A stretch of 64,000 nucleotides of DNA from Ostreococcus lucimarinus CCE9901 (lineage: Eukaryota > Chlorophyta > Mamiellophyceae > Mamiellales > Bathycoccaceae), in contig NC_009365.1 of NCBI RefSeq assembly GCF_000092065.1, forward strand, positions 124,001 to 188,000, in the 5' to 3' direction. A model generated the notes under the pieces. It was given only the letters and a program-made list of their open reading frames with translations. It had not been told where the DNA came from and did no database searches. The position numbers and the translations under genes were made by a program. Position 1 is the first letter of the stretch; each line of letters begins with the position of its first letter. Positions 55,087 to 64,000 of the stretch are shown here, one piece after another.

Positions 55087-58068
55087 CTAGAGCGCGTCGC
55101 GCAAGACGCCGTCGGCGCGGTACTTGTCCTTCTCGGCCTGCCGCGCTCGCGCCCTGTCGGGGTCGACGCGACGAATGCCTTGGATGCCCACGGTCGGGGG
55201 ACGACGCTCGCGTTCCCAAACTTCTTCTTCGTTGTCGATGTGGGTGGTGACGGAGAGCTTCGTGCCGCGTTTGGCGGCTTGTTCAATCTTTTCGCGAATG
55301 GCGTCGGATTGTAACGCGCTGAACGGGGCGGCGTCTTTTCCGCCGCCGGCGCCGCCGCTTTGGGAGCCGGACTTTCTAAAATCAAATACTTGTTTACCGC
55401 CGCCGCCGCCGCCGCCGTGCCACCCGCCAGCCTCCATGCTCAGACCGTTCGAGGCGATTTGTTGCAGCGACTGGTACACCGCCTCCACGTTCAACTCCAT
55501 GTTCAGTTGTTTCTCTTCAATCGTGTCGTTGCTGATGATGATGTGTGACACGTTCGACGCGGTGTCTTGGCCAACAACTTGCACTTCCTTGACAGCGATC
55601 ATGACTTGCGCGATTTGCTCTGAAATATTTACTATGTCGGCGTGCATTTGTTGCATCGCGAGCTTGATGGCGCCCATCGTCGCCCCGGGCGCCGCTCCCG
55701 AGACTGGTACATTCGTATCCTTGAATCCACCCGCTGTGACCGTTCCGATTGCACCAGCTTGCTCCCTCGCACGTCTTTTCGTATCCTCTTGGGCGCGTTC
55801 CTGCTGCAGCAACTCGCGCCAATTCGAGCACACGTTGCGCGTTGTTTCTTCTAAAAATCTTCGCATGTCGCACTCGCTCAACGCGATGCGCGCCATCTTT
55901 GGTTTGTTCAGCGCTTGTAGCGCGTGCAAAAACTCATCCTCGAAGTTACGCAATAGAGTCGGTTGATGTTGCGCGCAAATATCATAAAACACCGCGTGGT
56001 CCATGACGAGCGCCTCGACGTGTTTGTCAAACGGCATGGCGCACAACATGCCTTTATAGAACCCGGAAAGTAAACCGGGGTTGAGCACTGTGCCCGGGCC
56101 GCGGAGCAAACCTTTTTCTTCCGCGAGTTCGATTTGCTGTTCTCGCAATCGCTTGCGCTTGATTTTCTGTACGTGGGAGTGGTGGAATCCGGACGCCTCG
56201 TCGGGGGAATACGAAACTCTCCCGTTGAGCGTGATGATGAACTTATCCGCAAGTTCGTACGGATAGCATATACGTGCGCCTCGCGCGTACATGTGCGTAT
56301 CCATGGTACGACAGAGGATCTCTATCACAATCCCGTCGGGCTGCACCGTGCCATTGGCCTTTAAACCTATGGACAGCGCTTTACCGTAAATGTAAAAGTT
56401 GACGTCGGCGCGAATCGCCTCGGGGAGCGGTTGGATGATATCTCGGTTCACCAGTTTTTGAGGTTTCGCGGAAGCCTTGTAGTGCGACCGGACGCGCGAT
56501 TTCAATCCGTTTGGCATCTTGTGCTCGGACAAAAGTTCGCGTACGTGGTTCATGAGCACCGCGAAGCGATTCCCGGGCGAGTCTTCATCCATGGACATGT
56601 TCACGCCGGAGATGATGGCGGAAAATACAAAGCCCCCGGTGATCATCACGAGGATGGCTATGACGCGTTCATCGACAGTGGTCGGAACGACGTTACCGTA
56701 GCCTACCGTCGTGAGTGTTTGCACCGACCAAAACAACGCGGCAACGTACATTTCACTCTTGTGCGACTCTACACCGCTCGCGTCTTCGCGTTGAAAGTCG
56801 TACACGTAGGCGTACGCACACGCCATCCAGTGAGAAAGGAGCACTAAAAGCGCGAGCAAGCGCCCGAGAGTCACCATTTTATACACGCGCATAAGATTCT
56901 CTTGATAACGTTCCAAGATTCTACCCGTGCGCATCACGCGAAGTAGGCGCAGCATTTTGAACAAACGCAGCACCTCGGGCACTTGTGAATTCTCAGCCGC
57001 GGCGCCACACGCCGCCTCAGACTCCCACGAACACGTCAACGTGCCATCGATGCTGCGAGAAACGTAATCCACGGGGATTAGCGATATGGCGTCCGGAATG
57101 AACCAGCCTTTCAAGTAATGCTTTTGAATCTTCCACAAATTCGTCACGTAGTGAAAGTCGTCGTCATCGGCGCTCGTCTCCCAGTACGCCGTGAAGAAGT
57201 TGAAAAACATGTCAATGTAGAAATAAATATCGACCAGAAAATCCGCGACGTACCACAATCCGTACGACGGCTCGCTGAACCCGATGCGATAGGGCACGGA
57301 AATCGCGATGTACAGCAACAGGAAAATTTGTAGAAAATCCCAATACTGCCGCAGCTTCGTCGTCGGGTGCATGACGAATAACGATCTCGCCTCGTCGTCA
57401 TCGCCGTATTTCGCGATCGCCGAGGCTTCATCTTCGTCCTCATCGCTGTCCGCCGCGTTCCAATCGGCCTCGGACTCGTCGCCGTGATCCAAGAAATTTT
57501 CCAACCGGGTGGTATCAAACATCTTTTGCTTGTGCTTCTCCGACGCCGCCGCCGTCATCGCCGCCCTCGCCATCTTATTCTCATCTAACCGCCGCCTCGT
57601 GTCGCCCTCCTCCTTTTCGCGCAGCGCCTTCGCGCTCGTCGCCAACCCATGCTTCGCTCTCGCCGCGCTTCCCCGCGGCACGTTGACGATGCCCGCCTTC
57701 GCCGCCTCCTTCGCCCTTCGAATCGCATCCTTCACCTTCTCCGCCCGCGTCATCGCTCGCGTCCCGTTCGCCGCGTCGAGCTTTCCATCGCCATCCCCGC
57801 GCGCGCCCTCGTCGCTTCCCGCGCTGTCGTGCGCGCTCGCCGTCGTCGCGTCGCGCGCGTCGCTCGCGTTTGGTGTTGCGCCCGCGCCGAAGAATTCGTC
57901 GTCGGAATCGCCGTCGCGCGTCGCGCGCGTCGCGCGATCGCGCGTCTTCGCGCGCGCGCGCTCGGCGGCGGCCATCGCGCGCCTGCGCGGCGACGCGACG
58001 TCGCGACGACGCGGTGTGCGACGCGTCGCGCCGCGACCGACCGACCGACGCGCGCGTCCGTGCGCCAC
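55087..58068 (-). CDS. Voltage-gated K+ channel, EAG/plant-type with C-linker
   Basis: A 993-residue protein. Residues 1-225 are charged and disordered. Six membrane segments follow, including a positively charged S4 (VLRLFKMLRLLRVMRTGR, about 366-383) and a pore loop with the selectivity filter TVGYGN at 454-459, then S6. The C-linker (about 495-560) leads into a poorly conserved cyclic-nucleotide-binding homology domain. The C-terminal 230 residues have a helical region and a Gly-rich run. It belongs to the CNBHD channel superfamily that includes EAG/HCN and plant shaker-type channels. It sits head to tail with the PP2C/kinase-like gene, 201 bp apart. Met32 (57975) is an alternative start. 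Confidence 0.88.
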   Translation of the reverse strand: MAHGRARRSVGRGATRRTPRRRDVASPRRRAMAAAERARAKTRDRATRATRDGDSDDEFFGAGATPNASDARDATTASAHDSAGSDEGARGDGDGKLDAANGTRAMTRAEKVKDAIRRAKEAAKAGIVNVPRGSAARAKHGLATSAKALREKEEGDTRRRLDENKMARAAMTAAASEKHKQKMFDTTRLENFLDHGDESEADWNAADSDEDEDEASAIAKYGDDDEARSLFVMHPTTKLRQYWDFLQIFLLLYIAISVPYRIGFSEPSYGLWYVADFLVDIYFYIDMFFNFFTAYWETSADDDDFHYVTNLWKIQKHYLKGWFIPDAISLIPVDYVSRSIDGTLTCSWESEAACGAAAENSQVPEVLRLFKMLRLLRVMRTGRILERYQENLMRVYKMVTLGRLLALLVLLSHWMACAYAYVYDFQREDASGVESHKSEMYVAALFWSVQTLTTVGYGNVVPTTVDERVIAILVMITGGFVFSAIISGVNMSMDEDSPGNRFAVLMNHVRELLSEHKMPNGLKSRVRSHYKASAKPQKLVNRDIIQPLPEAIRADVNFYIYGKALSIGLKANGTVQPDGIVIEILCRTMDTHMYARGARICYPYELADKFIITLNGRVSYSPDEASGFHHSHVQKIKRKRLREQQIELAEEKGLLRGPGTVLNPGLLSGFYKGMLCAMPFDKHVEALVMDHAVFYDICAQHQPTLLRNFEDEFLHALQALNKPKMARIALSECDMRRFLEETTRNVCSNWRELLQQERAQEDTKRRAREQAGAIGTVTAGGFKDTNVPVSGAAPGATMGAIKLAMQQMHADIVNISEQIAQVMIAVKEVQVVGQDTASNVSHIIISNDTIEEKQLNMELNVEAVYQSLQQIASNGLSMEAGGWHGGGGGGGKQVFDFRKSGSQSGGAGGGKDAAPFSALQSDAIREKIEQAAKRGTKLSVTTHIDNEEEVWERERRPPTVGIQGIRRVDPDRARARQAEKDKYRADGVLRDAL

Positions 58069-58159
58069 ATCGTATGGGCAAACAGTATAACGTTAATATA
58101 AACCATCGCCCCGACGCCGCGCCGTCGACGCGCGCGGCGCCGCGCACGCGCGCGCGCCG

Positions 58160-58594
58160 ATGTTCGCGCCCGCGACGCGCCGCGCGCTGACGCGCGCCGC
58201 GCGACGCGCGATGTGCGGCGCGCGCGCGTCCGTCGACGACGGACTGACGCTCACCGACGCGTGCGCGACGCGCCTGCGCGCCATCGCCGACGAAGACGGA
58301 AGCGCGCCCGCGCGCCTGCGGCTCGCCGTCGAGGGCGGCGGGTGCTCGGGGTTCAAGTACGAGTTCACCCTCGAGCGCGACGCGGCGACGGCGCGCGATA
58401 AGACGTTTCGAGCGGCGAACGGGGCGGAGGTGGTGGTGGATGCGATTTCGTACGAATTCGTCAAGGGGGCGACGATCGATTACGCGGAGGAGATGATCAA
58501 GAGCTCGTTCGAGGTGGTGAAGAATCCGCAGGCGGAGACGTCGTGCGGGTGCGGGGCGTCGTTCGGGGCGAAGGACGGCGCGTTCGGGGGGTGA
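58160..58594 (+). CDS. ISCA2: Mitochondrial A-type iron-sulfur assembly protein ISCA2
   Basis: A 144-residue HesB/IscA-type scaffold. An Arg/Ala-rich presequence covers about residues 1-25. The three conserved Cys are Cys62 in GGGCSGF and Cys129 and Cys131 in SCGCGAS. The EFVKGATIDYAEEMIKSSF segment and NPQAE are typical of ISCA2 rather than ISCA1. ISCA1/2 are required for 4Fe-4S cluster assembly in mitochondria. The 3' end faces APRT. Confidence 0.88.
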   Translation: MFAPATRRALTRAARRAMCGARASVDDGLTLTDACATRLRAIADEDGSAPARLRLAVEGGGCSGFKYEFTLERDAATARDKTFRAANGAEVVVDAISYEFVKGATIDYAEEMIKSSFEVVKNPQAETSCGCGASFGAKDGAFGG

Positions 58595-58778
58595 CGAGGA
58601 CGACGGAACGCGTCGGCGAACCGAAGACGGAAGCGCGGGAGGGGGCGCGGGGGGTAATTTTTTCTGTACCGCGCGGCGCACGGCGCGAGATTTAGGATAG
58701 GACTGCGATTGCAACACGACGATGGCTACGTTTACGAGACGACGACGGAGGGCTCGAGAGGGCTTCGATCGCGCGCGT

Positions 58779-59498
58779 CTACGCGGTCGCCGCGTCGATT
58801 TCCGCCGATACGCGCGCGGCGTCGCCCGCGGCGACGACGCGCGGCGTTCCCGCGGGAGGATCGCGACACATCTCCGGCCCAATCGTGGAATCGTCCACCA
58901 TGGTGAAGCACGGCACGTCCTTGAACTTGCCGTCGGCGTATTCGTGAATCTTTTTGACGCCGTCCAAAAACGGCAAGCTCACCATCGCCGCGAACTCGTG
59001 CACGCGCGCGCCGAGCTGATCGACGAGATTGAACCCCGCCAACGCCGTCCCACCCGTGGCGATCAAATCATCGATCAGAACCACGCGATCGCCCGCTTTG
59101 ACGCTCCCCAGGCGCATCACCGTCTCGTCCGTCGAATACTCGGTGACGTACGTCCCGCTCGACACCAGCACCCCCGGCAGCTTCCCAGCCTTGCGAATCA
59201 TCACGAACGGCACGTTCAGCGCCATCGCGATCGGCGGTCCGAACAGGAACCCTCGCGCGTCGAATCCCGCGATGTGCGTCGGTCCCGCCTCGCCCTGCGC
59301 GCGATACCTCGCGACGAACAGCTCCGTCACCGCGCGAAACACCTCGGGATTCTCCGTGATCCCGCTCACGTCGTAAAACGACGGCACGTCGTGCGGCGAG
59401 TACTCGGGTCCGTACCACGGCAGCGCCGCCGCGATCGCGCGCACCGCCGCGTCGTTTTGGTCCAAGCAAAAGTGATTTTCCCTGTCGCGCGCGCGCAT
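58779..59498 (-). CDS. APRT: Adenine phosphoribosyltransferase
   Basis: A 239-residue enzyme that converts adenine and PRPP to AMP in purine salvage. The PRPP-binding motif VVLIDDLIATGGT lies at 139-151. The GFDARGFLFG segment (78-87) and the RKAGKLPG loop are the usual APRT features. It is longer than most APRTs (about 180 residues) because of an N-terminal extension and a C-terminal tail of about 35 residues. No obvious transit peptide is present. Confidence 0.92.
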   Translation of the reverse strand: MRARDRENHFCLDQNDAAVRAIAAALPWYGPEYSPHDVPSFYDVSGITENPEVFRAVTELFVARYRAQGEAGPTHIAGFDARGFLFGPPIAMALNVPFVMIRKAGKLPGVLVSSGTYVTEYSTDETVMRLGSVKAGDRVVLIDDLIATGGTALAGFNLVDQLGARVHEFAAMVSLPFLDGVKKIHEYADGKFKDVPCFTMVDDSTIGPEMCRDPPAGTPRVVAAGDAARVSAEIDAATA

Positions 59499-59724
59499 CC
59501 ATCCCGAACCGTCGTCAGCGCGTCGTTCGCGCGCGCGCGTCGTCGCGTCGCCGCGCGTCGATCGAGCGCGCGTTCGCGCTCGCGCGTCGCGCGCACCCGA
59601 GCGTTTTCACCGCGGGCGTCGCCATCGCGCGTGCGTCGTCGCGCGCGCGCGCGTCGAGGTGTGCCGACCGACGGCGTCGCCGCACGTCGCGACGCGCGTC
59701 GGACGCGCGCCGGACGCGCGCGCG

Positions 59725-60882
59725 ATGGCGTCGCGCGTCGCGTCGAGCGCGCGCGCGTCGTCGTCGCGCGTCGCGCGCGGCGAAGACGGCGCGAGGCGCG
59801 CGCGCGCGTCGGCGGTTTCGAGACGGCGCGCGGGCGCGGTCGGCGACGCGCGCGTGTGCGTCGAGACGGCGCTGCGCGACGACGACGAGACGTCGGGAGT
59901 CGCGGACGGGCCGGGGTGCTTCGCGCTCGAGGACGCGGCGGGCGCGGTGGTGTTCGTGGGGGGCGGGCGGCGCGCGCGGGACGCGCTGCGGGCGTACGCG
60001 GCGACGACGACGAGAGACGTCCGGAACGAGGTGTTCGTCGGCGCGGTCGAGACGCTGCCGAAGCGATCGAGATCGAGCGCGGTGCGAAACGCGATGAAGG
60101 CGATGCTCGAGGGGTTGGAGTACGCGCCGGAAGATAACGCGGCGGCGACGACGGCGGCGACGGCGGAAACCGTCGGATACGCGTTCTCGAGCGATCACCT
60201 GCGCGCGCTCGAGCGCGATGGGTACGTCGTCGTGGATGATTTGATATCGCAAGACGTCGCGCGGGCCGCCGCGGCGTCGGCGCGGGCGATGTACGATCGC
60301 GGGGTGATGCAGAATTTGCGACAAGAGGGCAGGGACGACGACGTCGCCGTGTTGGCGACGTCGAGCCTTCCGGCCGGGGACGAGTTCGCCGGCCTGCGGC
60401 CTTGCGTCGAGGCGTTGCTGCGCGTTCCGGACGATCTTCGACGCGTCGTCGCGCGCGTCGACGACGACGCGCTCGGTGCGGACGTCGTATCAAAAGTTCG
60501 CGCGTGTCGAGCCCCCGACCGCCTGATGCTCGCTCGATACGGCTCCGAGAGCTGTCGATACGTCCCGCATCTCGACAACGACCCCTCCGACGACGCGAAC
60601 GACGCCGGATCGCCCGGTTTACGACCATCGGACAGAGTGTTCACCCTGATCGCGTATTTGAACCCCGATTGGGACGCGACGCGCGGCGGTCGCTTTCGAG
60701 CCTATCGCCCCGGCGTCGCCGCCGACGCCGCCTCGCCGTCTGATTTCGTCGACATCGACCCGATTCTCGGCCGCGTCGTCGTCTTCGACGCCGCCAAGCT
60801 CTTGCACGAGGTTCGTCCGAGTTTTCACGACCGTTACGCCGTCACCGTGTGGACGCGCGGCGCAGAGCTTTTGCCCGCGTAG
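59725..60882 (+). CDS. EGLN-type prolyl hydroxylase with N-terminal GIY-YIG-like domain
   Basis: A 385-residue protein. Residues 1-40 are Arg/Ser/Ala-rich and look like a transit peptide. Residues about 60-135 (GCFALEDAAGAVVFVGG...) resemble the GIY-YIG-like fold found at the start of plastid glutaredoxin S16, without clear nuclease residues. Residues about 150-385 are a 2-oxoglutarate/Fe(II) dioxygenase of the EGLN/PHD type: iron ligands in HLDND (His282, Asp284) and HEVRP (His361), 2OG Arg370 in RYAVTVW, and YLNPDWD. EGLN-type enzymes hydroxylate prolines, for instance on HIF or Skp1, and sense oxygen. The target here is unknown. An in-frame ATG at 59659 is an alternative start. Confidence 0.8.
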   Translation: MASRVASSARASSSRVARGEDGARRARASAVSRRRAGAVGDARVCVETALRDDDETSGVADGPGCFALEDAAGAVVFVGGGRRARDALRAYAATTTRDVRNEVFVGAVETLPKRSRSSAVRNAMKAMLEGLEYAPEDNAAATTAATAETVGYAFSSDHLRALERDGYVVVDDLISQDVARAAAASARAMYDRGVMQNLRQEGRDDDVAVLATSSLPAGDEFAGLRPCVEALLRVPDDLRRVVARVDDDALGADVVSKVRACRAPDRLMLARYGSESCRYVPHLDNDPSDDANDAGSPGLRPSDRVFTLIAYLNPDWDATRGGRFRAYRPGVAADAASPSDFVDIDPILGRVVVFDAAKLLHEVRPSFHDRYAVTVWTRGAELLPA

Positions 60883-61019
60883 CTCCGGAGCCAGCCTTCC
60901 CGCCATATCCGATTGTCACGCGAGACTGCATTATTCGTCATCGCACGGCTCGACGCACCGCGCGCGCGCGCGCCGACGACCGCCCGAGCGAGACATCGCC
61001 CGCGCGCGCGTCGTCGCCG

Positions 61020-63506
61020 ATGTCGCGCGCCGACGCCGCGTCAGCGACGCCCGCGGCGCCGATTCCCGGTGACGAATTAATCGACGACGCGCCGTCGCCG
61101 ATCGACGCGACCGCGACCGCGACCGCGACCGCGACGGGACGCGCGCGCGACGCGGTCGCGAATGATGACTCGAGACCGACGACGAGCGCGTCGAGCGAGG
61201 ACTCGAACGCGACGATGGAGGACGTGAAAGCGTCGGACGTGGTCGAGAAGAAGATGTCGCTAAACGCGAGGCGGGTGGACCGCGGACGAACGGCGAACGG
61301 CGCGAACGCGACGGGCGCCGAACGAGGATCGAGACGACAACATGAGTCGAATAAGTTTTTGCCGTGGTTACCGGAGAGAGCGACGCTCGAGGGGACGCTC
61401 GAGAAGAAGGCGGAGGAGACGAGTTGGTTCGCGAGCGTCTTCGGCGGCGCGACGGATACTTGGAATTTGAGACACTTCATGCTGTACGAGGCGCACTTGT
61501 TTTGGGGGAAAGGATTCAGCACGATGCACGGGTACGGGACGATTTTGAGTGCGAAAGAGGCACCCGAACACGGACCTGCGGCGTTCGTGATCGAGATGAT
61601 GGCGGTGCCGAAGCGGTCGCTGCGTAGAAGTCTTCAGGAAAACGCCGACTTTATGGATCTCCTCTCGGGATTGTGCTGCAAGCCCGCGGGGTTCAAGACG
61701 ATGACTTTGCGCGCTGGAAGTCCGACGGATCGCGCGCGATGGATCGACGCGCTGCAACTGGGAATGACGAGCTCGCCGCTTTCGGCAAGAATGCCGCTTG
61801 AGTGCTCGGACGAGATCCCGCCGAGCCCGCGCGTTTCCACGGATAGCGATCGGTCCTCGCTTGATTTCAGTTTCGGGAACAAACACAAAAAGTACGAAGA
61901 ACCGCCGCCGCCGATGTCACCAGGTGCGGCGCCCGGGCGACTGTCTCAAAACGCTGCTCCGATCGACGATGAAGATGTTGGAAAATACGCCTTCAATTTG
62001 AGCGAGAACACAGGCGTCTCGAGCGGATTGCCGCCGCTGCCGAAGAAGGTGCTCGATCGTATCCCTTCGGCGCTCAAGAAGGGTTCGAGTTTTTCCACGT
62101 CGATAAACGTCAGGCGTAACTCTAGCGATGGAAACTCTAAGTCGGTGACGTTCAACGAGCACGTAGAGACGCAAGTGATCGCCAAGTCGCCGAGTAAACA
62201 CGGCCTCGCCGCGGCAGAGGAGACTGATAAAGAGTTCAGAACGCGCACGCGTCTTCTCCAAGCCGCGGGGAAGTTTAAGATCGCGGAGGAAGAGTTATCC
62301 ATAGGTGCTAAACTCGGTGTTGGGTCTTTTGGTGTCGTGCATCGCGCGAAGTGGAACGACACCGACGTCGCCTACAAAACCATGATTGCCGACAAAATGA
62401 ACGACGACACCATCAATGCCTTTGCGGAGGAGATTCGCATGATGCGCGCGTTGCGTCATCCAAACATCGTACTGTTCCTCGGTGCGGTGATTCAGCGGGG
62501 TCGAATGGGAATCGTTTCCGAGCTCATGAAGCGCGGAAACTTGGAGCAACTGTTGCACGGCAACGGTAAGTGGAGCGAGTCGCTTCGTAGCAATGGGATG
62601 CTTCGCAGACAAATGGCGGCGGATTGCGCGCGCGGGATGTTGTATTTACACTCCCTCGCCCACCCTGTTGTACATCACGACTTGAAACCGGCAAACTTGC
62701 TGGTCGATGCAAATTGGACACTGAAAGTGAGTGATTTTGGGATGAGCGAGTTGAAGAGCTACACGTACGGATCGAATTGCAAAGCTCCCGGGGGAACGCC
62801 CGAATGGATGGCGCCCGAGGCGCTTCGCGGCGACGACGTCAACGAGCTCTCCGACGTGTTTTCGTTCGGTGTCATTCTGTGGGAGCTCATCACCCTGAAT
62901 TTCCCGTGGGCCGATCTCTCGTCACCCGTGCAAATCGTCGCTCAAGTCGCGTTTTTGCACCGACGGTTGAAAATTCCGAGCTGGGTCGAGGACCCGATGG
63001 AGCAACTATTGCACGATTGCTGGACGCGTGAGACGGAGGCGCGACCAACGTTTGCGAGCATCGTCGAACGCCTCGTGGGCGATTACCCAGCCGCGTGGTC
63101 GCAAGGTAAAGAGTCGAAATCCGCCGAGCAAGAAGCGGCCGACATTCTCGCCCTGATGTCCAAAGACGACGGTTCCCCGACGTCGGCGATCGAAGACGAC
63201 GAATTCGTCGACGCTAGCGACGACATCGACGTCTCCGTCATCTCTGCCTTCGCCCCTCGCGGATTGGCCCCGATTCGCACCCCGACGCCCGTCCACGACG
63301 CCACCGCGTCCAGGACTCTCGGTTCCGAGGACGATTCCGCGGAGGAATCCAACTCGCTCGATTCCTCCGCCGAAGTCTCCGTCGCGAATTCCCCTCGTAA
63401 GCCCCCTCTCACCGCCAGCGTCGCCGCCAACGTCGGCGCTTTCCGCCCGAAGATCCTCTCGCCCCTCAAAACCCCTCGCGCGCGCGCCGGCGTCGCCGAG
63501 CCTTAG
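61020..63506 (+). CDS. Raf-like protein kinase with PH domain
   Basis: An 828-residue kinase. An Ala/Thr-rich N-terminus holds an AT repeat coded by (GACCGC)n. A PH domain covers about residues 120-245 (TLEKKAEETSWFAS...WIDALQLG). A disordered linker follows. The kinase domain (about 425-690) belongs to the TKL/Raf-like group: Gly loop GVGSFGVVHR, Lys in VAYKTM, HHDLKPAN (HRD with Arg replaced by His), DFG and APE are all present, so activity is likely. The tail is acidic and Ser-rich. The PH domain plus Raf-like kinase layout suggests membrane lipid recruitment. The first ATG in frame is at 61020. Confidence 0.87.
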   Translation: MSRADAASATPAAPIPGDELIDDAPSPIDATATATATATGRARDAVANDDSRPTTSASSEDSNATMEDVKASDVVEKKMSLNARRVDRGRTANGANATGAERGSRRQHESNKFLPWLPERATLEGTLEKKAEETSWFASVFGGATDTWNLRHFMLYEAHLFWGKGFSTMHGYGTILSAKEAPEHGPAAFVIEMMAVPKRSLRRSLQENADFMDLLSGLCCKPAGFKTMTLRAGSPTDRARWIDALQLGMTSSPLSARMPLECSDEIPPSPRVSTDSDRSSLDFSFGNKHKKYEEPPPPMSPGAAPGRLSQNAAPIDDEDVGKYAFNLSENTGVSSGLPPLPKKVLDRIPSALKKGSSFSTSINVRRNSSDGNSKSVTFNEHVETQVIAKSPSKHGLAAAEETDKEFRTRTRLLQAAGKFKIAEEELSIGAKLGVGSFGVVHRAKWNDTDVAYKTMIADKMNDDTINAFAEEIRMMRALRHPNIVLFLGAVIQRGRMGIVSELMKRGNLEQLLHGNGKWSESLRSNGMLRRQMAADCARGMLYLHSLAHPVVHHDLKPANLLVDANWTLKVSDFGMSELKSYTYGSNCKAPGGTPEWMAPEALRGDDVNELSDVFSFGVILWELITLNFPWADLSSPVQIVAQVAFLHRRLKIPSWVEDPMEQLLHDCWTRETEARPTFASIVERLVGDYPAAWSQGKESKSAEQEAADILALMSKDDGSPTSAIEDDEFVDASDDIDVSVISAFAPRGLAPIRTPTPVHDATASRTLGSEDDSAEESNSLDSSAEVSVANSPRKPPLTASVAANVGAFRPKILSPLKTPRARAGVAEP

Positions 63507-63649
63507 CCGCCAGCCCTTTGTAAAGTTATAATTCGACTCGACGCCGCGACGCCGTCCCGTCCCGCCCAGTCCCACGCTCCCATCTTCACTCGACGCGTCA
63601 CAACGCCTCGGCCCGCGACGCGCCTCGCGCCGCCGCCGCACCGCGCGCG

Positions 63650-64000
63650 ATGGACCCCTCGATGTTCACGCCCGAGATGATCGTGCGTCGCGACGCGCGA
63701 GCGCCGCGCCGCGACGCGAACGCGCGCGCGATGACGACCGCGACGCTTCGAAAGATCGCGCGACGCCGCGAACGCGCGCGCGACGCGAGCGAACGACTGA
63801 CGGAACGACGGATCGCGCGACTTGAACGCGAACGCAGGCGCAAGCGCAACAGATGATGTCGAACATGACGCCCGAACAGATGGCGCAGATGCAACGCATG
63901 GCGGGGTCGATGGGCCTCGGCGCGCCGCCGGGCGCGGCGGAGGCGATGAAAAATATGACGGCGGAGGACATGCGACGAGCGGCGCAAGAGATGGGGAACA
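63650..64000 (+). CDS. OEP61/TPR7-like plastid or ER outer-membrane TPR protein (5' end, two exons)
   Basis: Exon 1 (63650-63682, 11 codons) and exon 2 (63838 onward) join across a 155-bp intron; the gene runs off the window. The joined N-terminus MDPSMFTPEMIAQAQQMM matches plant OEP61 (also TPR7), with MTPEQMAQMQRM and EAMKNMTAEDMRRAAQEM repeats. OEP61 is a tail-anchored TPR receptor for Hsp70 at plastid and ER membranes. The TPR domain and anchor lie outside the window, so the call rests on the N-terminus alone. The open frame that runs past the donor into intron sequence is an artefact. Confidence 0.72.
63683..63837 (+). other. Intron of the OEP61-like gene
   Basis: 155 bp, phase 0, with donor GTGCGT, branch motif ACTGAC (branch A at 63800, 37 nt before the last base) and acceptor CGCAG. 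An alternative AG 13 nt downstream would break the frame. Confidence 0.75.

Noticed and set aside
63650-63856. Stand-alone 68-residue Arg-rich protein at the right edge
   Set aside because: It is exon 1 read into the intron; splicing yields an OEP61-like N-terminus.

Overview
The window looks like nuclear DNA from a very small, gene-dense green alga, most likely an Ostreococcus-like picoprasinophyte (Mamiellales). The evidence is high GC, about 33 protein genes in 64 kb, intergenic gaps often under 100 bp, and short introns. It also carries many plastid-targeted green-lineage proteins (glutamyl-tRNA reductase, OEP80, EGY-type protease, plastid L24, OEP61, DUF1824, DUF3119) next to eukaryotic nuclear machinery (BRCA2, CDT1, APC2, CDC73, NUP96, HOS15/TBL1). 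The genus is an inference; no ribosomal or plastid marker is present to fix it. No tRNA, rRNA, transposon, virus or CRISPR locus was recognised.

Layout. 1-2.3 kb: a small membrane protein and the tRNA adenosine deaminase ADAT1. 2.6-12.3 kb: one intronless gene for a roughly 3,222-residue, type II membrane-anchored, cysteine-rich protein made of 76 consecutive 114-bp (38-residue) units with no net length change; this is the most striking object here. 12.4-26.2 kb: an unknown protein, BRCA2, a HugZ-like protein, CMC4 overlapping a DUF1824 protein, a divergent SDR, ALKBH8, OEP80 and spliced HEMA. 26.7-40.3 kb: EGY protease, an unknown protein with only 19 bp between start codons, an SLC35B transporter, APC2, DUF3119, CDT1, CDC73 and a CER1-like enzyme. 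40.6-47.3 kb: four minus-strand genes (plastid L24, SRP receptor beta, a pentulose kinase fused to ribulose-phosphate 3-epimerase, a RING/TRAF-type zinc-finger protein). 47.8-64 kb: HOS15/TBL1, NUP96, a PP2C/cyclic-nucleotide/kinase-like protein, a K+ channel, ISCA2, APRT, a GIY-YIG-like plus EGLN-type hydroxylase, a PH-domain Raf-like kinase, and the 5' end of an OEP61-like gene running off the right edge.

Five genes need splicing to read correctly (HEMA, CDC73, plastid L24, HOS15, OEP61-like). All five introns, found by joining exons to restore family-typical proteins, share a GTRCGT donor and an ACTGAC branch-point motif 26-37 nt before the acceptor AG. The genes are ordinary housekeeping neighbours and not an operon; themes that recur are plastid biogenesis and tetrapyrrole metabolism, genome maintenance and cell cycle, tRNA anticodon-loop modification, and cyclic-nucleotide/kinase signalling.
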